From: Struthidea cinerea
Taxonomy: Eukaryota; Chordata; Aves; Passeriformes; Corcoracidae
Direction: 5' to 3'
Assembly (NCBI GenBank): GCA_013397865.1
Contig: VZTI01002590.1
Coordinates: forward strand, 139,553-203,552
DNA: 64,000 nucleotides
Part shown: positions 38,530 to 49,335 of the stretch, piece by piece
Numbering within the stretch: the first letter of the stretch is position 1
Layout of the letters: every line of letters begins with the position of its first letter
The notes under the pieces: model-generated
Told to the model about the DNA's origin: nothing
Database searches by the model: none
Seen by the model: the letters and a program-made list of their open reading frames with translations, nothing else
Position numbers and translations under genes: made by a program

Positions 38530-41500
38530 TCAACCCTTCTTTACATATGCCACTATTTAGGATCACATCTACTAGCAGGTACAAGAGTTGAGATGATGGG
38601 AATCTCTCCCCATTCAAACTTCAGTTAGACAGAATTCTGATGTACCTCTTTGGAAGAAACTCCTGTACTCCCACTTTTCTGAAGTACCAGTTATGGCTGT
38701 TTGGTACAGAATACCACAATGGAAATTCTCAGACCCCAAAAATTCATTTCTGTGTCACTGAGTGAAATGTTTCTTTTGCTTTGAAAGGAGCTGTTATTCT
38801 TTTCTCACCCGTGGTTATAAGAAAAATGTTGGTAGCCTGCTTTAAATCAAAACTGGAGGATTACACCACCACGGAACTCCCAGGACTTGAACACTTCCAA
38901 GAGAAACAGCATCTAGGTTCCTGGCATGCAGGAAACTAAAGCAAACAGACAAACCCTGGCGCAACTCTGCATGCGGACCATATCTCAGGTGATTAGTTCC
39001 TAATCCCCTTCCCAGAAACTTCAGAACGGGTAGAGGGAGAATCTGAGCTTGCCTTATACCAGTTTCATTCATCAAAACCTCAGGAAAGGAATTGCAGTAC
39101 AAAATAAAAGTTCTATTTAAAAAAGAACTTTGGATGGGTTGAAATCCACGCACAAGGAAAATCATGCTGCAGTGCGCAAAGTCATAGGGATGAGCTTTGC
39201 TGAGGATTTATAAGATGTTTGTAGTTGCATATAAAAATATTTTGCCTACTTTAAATATGGATTCATAGGATGACAGGGTGAATCATGTTAGAACAAATAA
39301 TTGCAGCTCCCTGTGCAGATATTTACACTTTGAGTGGTGTTCACAGTTCTGTCTCTGATCCCACCGCTCTGTGACATACTCTTTATCTTTCAGTTTACTA
39401 AAAAAATACTTACAAGGTTTTTAGTTACAACTGTTTTGGTTTTTTTACTTGATGGCTTTGGTTTACTGTGGTGATTTTTGTACATCGCTCCCATCACCAA
39501 ATACCAGCTAGGCATTAAGTTTGAAAACAGAAGGTACATAGAAACGGGTTTTTTGCCTGGGTTGTTTTATTTTATTTTTCTGAAGATGTGGCGAAAAGGG
39601 CTTCTGAGCTATACTTTATAATGATAAAACCACCATGTATCAAGATGAATTGATGATGTATTTTTTCAGACAAACAAGAATTGTAAGTAAATGCAGGGGA
39701 TAGTATATTTAACCATGATGGTCATTAACATATGTAGATTAAAAAAAACACAGTAACAATTAATGAGTGAAGAAAAGTTCTGTGTGCCTTTACACTGCCT
39801 GTGTGCTGTGGATTACTTGTAAATACTCTGAAATCTGAATCTTTCTAAAAGAAATTAGGTGGCTCAGCTCTCACAGGTGGGATTGCAGAATTAATCAGAA
39901 GCTGACATTATGGTCTTCTCAGTGGTTGATTATACATATTTATTTGTTTATTTACAGCACATCTTTTATTTTTATTGCATTTTGTCCAGTGACTATGAAT
40001 CACTTGACACAATTTACAGTTTGTCTTCTTTTACGGATATTACCGACAGGAAATATGTTGCTAAATGTAATTCTAAGTACTTCAAGTCAACTTTATACTC
40101 ACTGGTAATACACACTGTGTTAAAAAATCAGATTAAAGCATTGGCAGAGTCATACTGCTGATAGTAGGGAGAGATACAGAATTTTCCTGGTAATACCATC
40201 TGCCATTTCCTTTTTAAGAACATGGTTTCCTGGCAATCTAATTCTTATCAGTCCAGTTCCTGATTAAAAGACAAATAAACCCTGCAGTTTTTAATGTCTT
40301 CAGTGATAAATATGTTCACTAAATCAGACTTCTAATTATAAACGGATTTCTAATATCCAATGTTTAATGACTATCTTTCCACCCGCATGTCATTTTTCTT
40401 ATCTATTATAACAGAACTGAATTCAAATGGAAAGATTTAACTTGTCTCTGCTGAGCAGAAAGGCAGGATTTACAGTCTTCTGTATATTGCCCATCTCATT
40501 TCACATAACTCAGCCAAGTTTTTGTTCCATTCTTAGAGAAATTCTACACAGGAACAAATAACACATTTCCCTTGATGTCCAGATTAATGCTATCTTTCAT
40601 AAACTTCATTTCATATTCAAGATGGACATTCCTTTTTACTTCTACCTTGTTTATACCTTGAAGACAATGTTCACATATATGATTTCTTTTATTGTCAACT
40701 CTAATTATCTTTGTAATCCTCTGAGTTCTTTTAACTTTAAGGAGGCTTGGGTGCTGAAAATGAATTAGAAATAAGTGTGCTAATAAATATACTTACTTCC
40801 TTGTGCTGTAAAGAAAAAAGATTATGAGCTCTCTGCTTAGATATATCGACAGCAGCACACATCCAATTTTCAGTTCATTTGCACTATTGAATTCTCCTCT
40901 CTCCCTCTCCATTTGCCATCTCAGTTTTTTCTGCAGACTTTTGTCCCAATGGGAATCCGCTGGGCTTAATTCATCTCCCAGTGCATTTCATTAGATTGGT
41001 TACTGTCTTTGGCAGCCTACTTACCCAGGAAATCCAAAGCCCAAAGCTGTGACATTAATCAGGTACTGTGAGGCTCTGGTTCTGGGGACTAAATTATTGA
41101 TATACAATTTTGTGTGATGCCTCAATGAAATCCACAAAGGAGTATCAACATTGTACTTATTTATGAAGTCCCCACAAGAATTTTAAAGTGTCCAGGATAA
41201 AATTCAGCACTCACTCCTAGGGGGAGTAGATTCTTTAGGAGAAAAGTATAATCCACATAATTTCTGCAAATATTTACACTTGTAAGTCTAGGATTTGCCA
41301 CCTATACTACCTGTTGGATTGTTCCACATTAAAAGTCTGCTTATATATATGTGAATATTTGTTTATATTTCCTAAAAGGGAATCTTAAAATGGAATTTTG
41401 AAAGCCACTCAGTACATACATATTTTGCCAAGAGGCAGCTGCTCTCACCCAAAGTTGTTTTTTTGTTCTTATTTTAGTGAAGAACTGACTGAAGGGGAAG

Positions 41501-42114
41501 AGCTGAGGTACTAAATGAATTTAGATTGTAGTGAAGGCTTTGGGGAGTATTTGAAGTAAAAACATCCTTCTTACCAGTTTTTCCTTTAAAACTTTATGTA
41601 TCAATTCCCTGTGAGATTTCACAATACTCAATGGCATTCTTTAAGATTAGAAGGTGGAGTGGTTCCTATTTGATACATTTTTTTCATGTTAATATTTCTC
41701 ATTTTAATTAGCTCTTGTTACCTTTTTTGATTGTCTTTAGTTAAAAATATGTTGTACTTGTTGTAGCAAGCTTAAGACATAACAAAGGCTTCCCACTGTG
41801 CAGCTGCACTATTCATCAGGTTTTAGATTCCAATTATGCAACTTCTGAAGCATTAAGGTTCATATCTAACAATAAAGTGATATTAAGGACAAATCTTTCT
41901 CTTTAAACCCCTGAGAAGCTATATACATCTGGATCGACGGGAACATGAAGTGCACATTTCTGTTTCAATAGAACTGCACTGTGCAGTTTAACACCACCAA
42001 AGATAATTTTTATTTTACTGGGTGAATGGCCTAACTACCTAGCAGGTTAGTTTGGGGATGTTAAAACATGATGATTTTCTAAGCTGTCTCTTAAAAATAT
42101 GACATTTGTCCTTT

Positions 42115-42620
42115 GACATGGGTGTTAAAGAGTCGTGGAAAGCTGCACAGCAGAGAAGGAATTGTGGGTGCTGGTTGACAGGTATGAAGGTGAGCCAGGG
42201 GACCAAGAAGACCAATGGCACCTGGCCTGAATCAGAAATATCATGGCCAGCAGGACCGGGGCAGGGATTGTCACCCCTGTACTCAGCACTGGTGAGGCCA
42301 CACCTCAAATTCTGTGTTTGATTTTGGGTCCCTCACTACAAGAAAGTCATGGAGGGGCTGGAGCGCATCCAGAAAAGGGTCTGGAGAGTGAGTAACATGA
42401 GGAGCAGCTGAGGGAGCTGGGGGTGTTCAAACTGGGTAGTTAAGCATCAGAATAGGATGTCCAGGGAAGTGGCAGAGTCACCATTCCTGGAAGTGTTGAA
42501 GAAACAACGGGACATGGCACTTAGTGCTGTTCTTTTTTTGCCATGGTGGTGTTCGGCCAAAGGTGGAACTCCATTATCTTGGTCTTTTCCAGTCTTAAAG
42601 GTTCTATGATTCTAAGATCA
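42115..42620 (+). mobile_element. CR1 LINE 3' end, forward, internally deleted
   Basis: Sequence blocks match the avian CR1 consensus as I recall it: tgtactcagcactggtgagg, gttttgggtccctcacta-like text (ttttgggtccctcactacaa), ggagcgcatccagaaaaggg, gcagctgagggagctggggg, then vccagggaagtggcagagtcacc-type text near 42460-42483, and the terminal ggttctatgattcta. About 200 bp of consensus between the leucine-rich ORF2 end and the final 3' UTR segment is missing around 42437-42455. It is 5'-truncated, carries frame-breaking changes and is dead. Opposite in direction to DMD transcription. Confidence 0.88.
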
Positions 42621-43516
42621 CAATATCAATCAACAGAAATGAGAGGAACTGCACAAATTTACTGTAGGAAAAGCAGCAAGTGAAAATGAGAAAACATCAG
42701 GCAACAATAGGAGAGAACAATGGGGGTTGTAGGGATTTAGGTTTTGATTTGAAAGTGAAAGCTGCTGTAGTCAAAGCAGTAATTGTAAGTTAATAAGAGA
42801 AAAAGTGGACATTTTTGGATATCACTTTTAAAATACTGTCATTCTTAGAGACAGATGACAAAAAAAAAAGAATCCAAACCTAACCAATGATGTGTAGACT
42901 GCCTTTTAAAAATTGTTGTTATTGTTGTTATTCTACTATTATTAGTTTTTAAATCATCAGTGCATTTTAGGGCTAAAGGCACTTTATCGGTCTCAGAAAC
43001 TTGAAACTTTTTGTTTGTTTAAAAAACAAAAAAGAGTTCAAGGTGAAGTCTCACAGAAGTAGGAAGCCCCCAGAATGAAAAGGAATGAGCTACAAATCTA
43101 ACAGCAAGAAAACAAATATCCTGGCTGATACCTGAACATGCGGAATATATAGTGTTCTGACATCTTTAATCTTTCATCTGATATTTAATACCTTTCTAAT
43201 CACGAGTAGAATGGTGTGAGAAAGAGATCTCTATTTACATGGATACTGGGTGGTTGATTTATAATACTCTAAAAATTTAAATTCTAACTTTAAGCTCATC
43301 TCAGTGAAGATTACTGCAATGTGAAGGTGAATTGTGCTACTGATATCTGCAGAGACAAGATGGTTTAAACTTTTCTGAGCGTTAATGCTAAGGTGAGATA
43401 ATGCCAAAACATTTACAAAGTTCCACTAATTAAAATGCCAGAATTTTAAATTCTTTTTCTTTATCACGAAAGAAATCTATCTTTCTGTAATATACATGTG
43501 TGTGTTACATTGTTAC

Positions 43517-43687
43517 CTTGCCCCAGGCTATTTCAGCATCCAAATTGCTGGGCATCCCCTGCGCAGCCGATCTCTTTGTCAGTTCTGCGTCTGTCACTGC
43601 GAGCCACTCTGTCAGAGCATTAATCTCTTTCCGTAGTTTCCGGGACAATTTCAAGCATTTCTCCAACTCCTGCTTTTTTTCTGTCAC
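43517..43687 (-). CDS. DMD: Dystrophin exon 34 (171 bp, repeat 11/12 junction)
   Basis: The 57 codons begin VTEKKQELEKCLKLSRKLRK and end GMPSNLDAEIAWGK. Human exon 34 (about 1559-1615) has VTERKQQLEKCLKLSRKMRK and GMPSNLDSEVAWGK. The basic start KCLKLSRK contributes to the positive surface of the second actin-binding region. It joins the end of repeat 11 to repeat 12. The acceptor is ATTCTGCAG and the donor AAG|GTAACA. Phase 0/0, human length. Confidence 0.98.
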
Positions 43688-46600
43688 CTGCAGAATGAAA
43701 ACTTGTGGTTATCAACCCTTCAGTGAAAGAGGTCCAATGGTTTTTATATAACATTTTCTGTGGGCCGCTTTTCTATAAAAACTAAACTTGGGATTCCACA
43801 GGTGAAGTCACGCTTTCAGTATAGTTATGTCTTGATTTGTTCTCTCAGTATCAGTAATTTTGCTGCTAGAATGCAAACACCTACAGGAAAATTATGTGCA
43901 TAAAGACCCATTGGGTTTGAACTAGCAGCTGACCTCCAAAAACCTCCTCTTCTGTTTTGAAGTCGTGCGTAGCAAATTAATGTGGAACAACTGAACTAAA
44001 AGGCTTTCCTTGAGACACAAAATAGATGTCAAAACCCTTCAAAGGGTATATTTTAATGTAGGTGGCCATATAGGGACAGGGAATCCTCAAAAGCTTTTTC
44101 TATGTAGCAAAGCTACATGGAAGAACAGAAATACCATTCTAAGAAAGCCTTAAATCTTGAAATACAAGAGTCACTGAATAATGTCAAACTAAGGCAGCAC
44201 AGTTAACTTAAAGGTTTTCATTTTCTGAATGTTTTGGATGTGAAGTACTAGGGATGCCCCTCTGCTTTAGTTGCAAAGTTCTTTTAAGCTTGGTACTTGG
44301 TACCTGGAAGGAAAGCTGAGTATTTTTGTTGCCTTGACTGTCTTACACTGCATTTTGAAAGAATTGGGCAAATACAGTCCTTCTCACAAGACCCTAAGAC
44401 TCTTCAGGGAGAGAAAGAAAAGATTTTACATAATTAGTAGAGAAAGCAGAAGAGTAAATTAAGAGATCTTAGATGGGAAAGTACTCCACAACTGACATTA
44501 GGCAACAAATAGCAGAAAATACAAATTAATAAATCGTGCTGTGATGAAGTTTAAAAAAAACTAATTAGAGAAGGAGAATTTAAAGTGTCCCATAGATCAC
44601 TAATATTTAAAAGAAATTCCTAATTAGCTTGAATGTCAAATAGTAATCAAGTTAAGACTGTAGCCACTGATTTGTATTTAAGTATTTTTAAATAGAAAAA
44701 AACTTTCTACAGTGGTAGAAAACTGGTATCAGCATCTACTAAAACTATTTCGGACTTTGCTAAGATACTAAGCAAGGTATCTAAGAACAAATAGTGGCAC
44801 AATGATCAAACTGATTTGCAGATCGACTGTCAAGGAGAATTTGAGGTTTTAAAATGTAATAGGATGTTACAAGGTTCGGTACACAGCTTTTTGCTATCCC
44901 TGAGTAAGGAGATGACATTTGCCTAGGGAATAAATAATAAAGTGTTCCTAATAATTTATTTTCACTCTGTAGAGACTTACTACTGAAATCTCAGAACATT
45001 TCTTCTCCACTGAATATGCTTTATGTGCTTTCTTGCATGCCAAATTTATTAAATGAGACCACGGAACTTACAGTCAGGCCAAGAGGTAAATCCCTGGGAC
45101 GGACCATAAAACTCAGCTTTTTAGAGCTCCATTCACACATGGAGCCAGGTTTTCTACCTCTTCTTCTGAAGAGTGTAATAGAAATTGTAAATAACATTAC
45201 TTAGCAGCAATACAATGCAAAGTGCACTACCCTGAGCTTGATTGCCTATCTAAGAATTTTAAACACCTGGTATATTATACAATGAAGTTACTGAGACTTG
45301 TCAAAACAGAGAGAGAATATTTCTGTTGCTATATACCTCTCTAAAATCTGTTTATTATATAAATAACACAACATCTCCACATACATTGCATATATCCTGA
45401 TTAATCAGTTAGTTAGTACTTCAAATGAAAAGATGCATTTTCTACAGAAAAATAGGAAACAGTGCCCTCTAAAGGCCTTCTGGGTCAGAAAATGTGATCA
45501 GAAGTTAACTCTATACATGAAGGGGCCTCTTGAAACAGTACTTATAAAATCCCACAAGAGAATCTATGCTTGAAGATGTGTTTTTCCCTCACAATGTATA
45601 TTTCAGTCCTGAGACTTACTATTAGTTATAGCTATTGCAACTATTGTCTTAAAAGGGCTTTGTCTTAATGCAATTAATTACTGCTGATAATGGCTATCCA
45701 ATTCTTTTATTTCTATATATCTGGGCTTCTGTGACTTTCTCTTAAACTGTTAATTACCATGCTGTGCAAAAGTAAATGTGAAAAATTACATCTAGGGCAG
45801 CAGAGCTAAGCCCAGCACTGCAAATTTTTGAGACACATTAATTTGCAATATGGCTCACTTCAAGTCACTAATGGCTCCCTAATGGCACATTTTTATCCCT
45901 TTATTAGTTGAGAGAGGTTTCCTACAATAATGGCACCTGTTTGCTGTTAAGTTAAACATAATGCAGGAATAAATGCCACCATTCTTTCTAAAATAATGGA
46001 GAGCCCAAACATATTATCCAATCCCAAATGACAGCTATCCACACTTAATGAAGCAGACTCCAGTTTTCTTGACACTCAAAAGATTGATGTCTCTTAATAC
46101 CTTTACTTTCTAGCAAGGGAGAACTGTTTTAATTCAGATTCCCTAATGAGTATTATCTCTGTCGAAATAGCACAACTCTTACTGTTTTATCATACTGTAG
46201 TCACCAGGGCTTGATTCTCATTATCTGTTTAAACCACATACTGACTCTCAGTATTACCATGGGCTCATTTTCCTAGCTATTAATAATTTATGCTTTAAAT
46301 AATTTATTATCTAAAAAAATAAGAATTTGCTCCCTGTTCTGTTTTGTGTTTTTCAAGTGTTTAAATTTTAGAAATAAACAGACAGGTATTATCTGTCATT
46401 CACAATTATCAGTCATCCAGTCACAGCACCAAATTTACTCTAATCTACAGTTTCAGCTCTTTGAATAGTTCTAATGAGGGCAAGAGGAAGAAAAAAGATT
46501 AGTGAAGGATAGTTGTTAACTGAATTATTTAAATGAAGTATTCTATAGGACAGTGCCACAATTCCTCTTCTGAGTCTTGTTAATATTGGTTAGGACCCTG

Positions 46601-47302
46601 TCCATCTGACTCTGCTTAGTTGACTTTTAGGAAAAATTGAGTAAACAAAACATTTTCCCACTGGGAAGTGGCTTACATATTAAGATACAGCAAAAATGCA
46701 AGTCAGGGTTCTTGAAATTTAAATCAGGGAATAGTTATGTCAAAAACTGACCATATGCAAGTGCAGAAGCCACAAAGCATGGTGGTACAGAAGTGCCTCC
46801 CGAGGAAAGATTCAGCGGCAAGAGCTTTTTGTTCAACAGATTTTTGATCAGCAAGAAATGGAAATTATATACTTTAAGATCTGTACAGTCAAAGGCAGAA
46901 TGAATTTAAAAGGTAGAATTTTCTCTTTTATGAAGTAGCTCTTTAAGTAAAACTTAACCTAAGTAATTTTCTGAAGTAACTCTTTGAGGCATCAAAATGA
47001 AACAACATTACCCATCTGAACACTAAAAACGAATGAACTAGAAAGAAAAAAATTACCGTACTAAGAAAGGAAAAATTTTGAATTGTAATAAAGGAATTTT
47101 TTATTTTCCTAGATGGTTGGTTTTTTTTCCTCAGAGAAACTGATTAGCCATGCTGATGATTGCCTTTGCCTCCATTCCTTCTGTCCTAATGGGAGAACCT
47201 TGAAAGGAACCAGTAAAAAAAACCAAAAACATTTACTTACCACACCAAGATTATTTTTCACTTTGCCAGTACATGGCTTTTTATTAAAAACACAGAACTT
47301 AC
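43688..47302 (-). other. DMD: DMD intron 33
   Basis: Intron of 3,615 bp with donor AAG|GTAAGT and acceptor ATTCTGCAG. It is unique AT-rich sequence; I see no transposon or RNA gene. Confidence 0.92.
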
Positions 47303-47458
47303 CTTTGCACCCAATTCATTATACTGCAGCTTCAAAGCTGTAAGCCTTTCATCCAGGTCCTTTGGGTTCTCTGTCTGCTGCTTCTGAACAATCTGCCTCC
47401 CAGTTTTTATCACTGTTTCCACTTCAGACTTCACCTCACTCAGGTTTTTATACAATTT
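47303..47458 (-). CDS. DMD: Dystrophin exon 33 (156 bp, spectrin repeat 11)
   Basis: The 52 codons begin KLYKNLSEVKSEVETVIKTG and end LKLQYNELGAK. Human exon 33 (about 1507-1558) has NLYKSLSEVKSEVEMVIKTG and LKLHYNELGAK. RQIVQK and QTENPK are conserved. It makes up the middle of repeat 11. The acceptor is TTGATTAG with a good CT tract and the donor is a consensus AAG|GTAAGT. Phase 0/0, human length. Confidence 0.98.
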
Positions 47459-48428
47459 CTAATCAAAGAGAAAGATAAAAGTGAAACACCACCATTAAAA
47501 GATGAAAACTAGAAGAGACCATTGAAGGTATTCAGAATCCAAATGAACAAACTCAGAACAGCCCACCTTTATGAAGAGTGACCTCAAAGATATGTCGCTA
47601 AAACCAGTGTTAGAAATGTTATACATAAGAAAGTACACACCTTTACAAATTTTTTTAGGCTGTGACAGAGGTTGTTCTCAAACTGACTTAGATAATGCAG
47701 TATTTAAAACTACAACATACATCTTCTGTCAACTCATACAGAATGTTGGATGTATTTGAACTACAAATAGCCACTAATTTTAAAATCTGTCTTTTTTTCA
47801 TACTGCTAGATCCAGAGACTGGAAGGATAGAGGATTACCCCTACCTTTAGTAAGTGTCATGCTCTAAAAAATTTAATTAATTTAAAAAACCTACATAAAA
47901 CAGTAACAAAATGAATTGCACCTAAAGTGTACGATTACTATTTTATTTACTTAAAGGTAGTATGTATATAGTCCAACTGCTTTCTAGGTGCTTAATATGA
48001 TGATAAATTTTTCATTTCTGAAAACCTGTCAAGAAACTAGGAAGCCGTCATATGATGTGCATTGTCTAAATTCTGATGATATACTACAACTAGATTTTGA
48101 AAATAGGAATATTATGAGAATCCTTGTAGTTAAAGATGTTCTAAAATCACTGTAAGTCTTCCACAAAATACATCAGGGCTGCAAAAGCCATCTGTTGAGT
48201 GAATACACTTTAATTTAGTACAGAGCTTCTAATTACCATGTCATTCTAATAAGAACGTCATTCTAACAAGAATATGAATTTAAGAGCAATTTCATTTGAG
48301 AAAAAACAAAGATCTAAAGCAATAACATTGACTTCTCCCTTGTTTATTTTTTTAACTTAAATTCTTTCTACATTCACAATCTAAAAGAGGTTGGAAGGGG
48401 GAAATCTTCAGGCATGCCATTGCCCCAG

Positions 48429-48558
48429 GAAAAAAAAAAAACGTAAAAAACCCCCAACAAACAAACANNNNNNNNNNNNNNNNNNNNNNNNNNNNNNNNN
48501 NNNNNNNNNNNNNNNNNNNNNNNNNNNNNNNNNNNNNGGAAAAAAAAAAAAAAAAAAA
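48429..48558 (+). repeat. A-rich low-complexity tract with 70-base assembly gap
   Basis: Poly-A, a C5 run and CAAA units lead into N at 48468-48537, followed by another A-run of about 18 bases. The composition resembles the other A/C-rich tracts in the window, and the true length across the gap is unknown. Confidence 0.9.
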
Positions 48559-48999
48559 GAGATAAACCAGCCATTTTTGGTGTTAAAATCTTCTTTTTAT
48601 GATCATCAAGAACACTTTGTTTAGTTTGACTTCCCTTCAAGAGTAAAGGGGAACAGGATTTTAGTGATATTGAAGGGATATGTACAGATTTTCTCCGTAT
48701 TCTTTAGGACAGATTCAGGTCATCTTTGCTCTTGAAAAGAAAGAAAGCCATAGCATGCCACCTCATGGAAGCTTTAATCTACGGTTTTCCATTATGTTTT
48801 GTGTTTCCTGGCTAGAATAGACTTGTGCCCTGTAACACCTCTTTTGGTTTCATCACAGAGTTTTATGACTGCAGAATATGGTGGAAAACAGAGTCAATCC
48901 AGGGAGAGAAATTCATATGCAAGATGAGAAGTGGGAATTAGAAAGGGATGCTAAGTGGTATTCTCACATAGTGAAAGTGCATGGCTAGAGTTTTGAAGG

Positions 49000-49058
49000 G
49001 GGTTTTTGCTGTTTTTCTGGGGTTTTTGTTTGTTTGTTTGGGTTTTGGATTTTTTTGT
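49000..49058 (+). repeat. T/G-rich low-complexity tract
   Basis: The plus strand has G-runs of 5, 4 and 3 separated by T-runs and a GTTT repeat. It has the same unit style as the A/C-rich tracts but in the opposite orientation, so here the dystrophin sense strand is A/C-rich. Confidence 0.8.
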
Positions 49059-49161
49059 GCAATTGATACTTTGTTTCTCATCTGAATTCAGGACAATAAT
49101 CAGTAATTTTTAGCTTTCTCTGAATAAAGCCGATAGAAAGAGAGCATCTTTAAATATTCAC

Positions 49162-49335
49162 CATGCAATGATCCAGCTGTGATTGTACTACTTCCTGCTC
49201 AACACTCTTCATCTCCAGCTTGGGCACCTGCAATTTCACTTCATCTAGAATCCTTTTACATTCTTGGAGGCGCTGTTCAAAGTTGGCTGGCTTTTGAAAC
49301 AAGCGAAACTTCATGGACACATCCTGCAGCTTTTT
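49162..49335 (-). CDS. DMD: Dystrophin exon 32 (174 bp, repeat 10/11)
   Basis: The 58 codons begin with KKLQDVSMKFRLFQKPANFE, identical over 20 residues to my recollection of human, and end SVEQEVVQSQLDHCM (human ...QSQLNHCV, about 1449-1506). It spans the end of repeat 10 and the first helix of repeat 11. The acceptor is TACTTTTCAG and the donor ATG|GTGAAT, a GTG donor. Phase 0/0, human length. The conserved N-terminal block is the strongest identity seen in the window. Confidence 0.98.

Larger units (their letters stand above)
35189..43516 (-). other. DMD: DMD intron 34
   Basis: Intron of 8,328 bp with donor AAG|GTAACA and acceptor CATGTAG. It carries a TA-rich microsatellite (38495-38529) and a CR1 3' end (42115-42620). 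A GC-richer block at about 38840-39060 is unassigned. Everything else is AT-rich unique sequence with chance frames. Confidence 0.9.
47459..49161 (-). other. DMD: DMD intron 32
   Basis: Intron of 1,703 bp with donor ATG|GTGAAT and acceptor TTGATTAG. It contains an A-rich tract with a 70-base gap (48468-48537) and a T/G-rich tract at about 49000-49058. No gene is seen. Confidence 0.92.
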
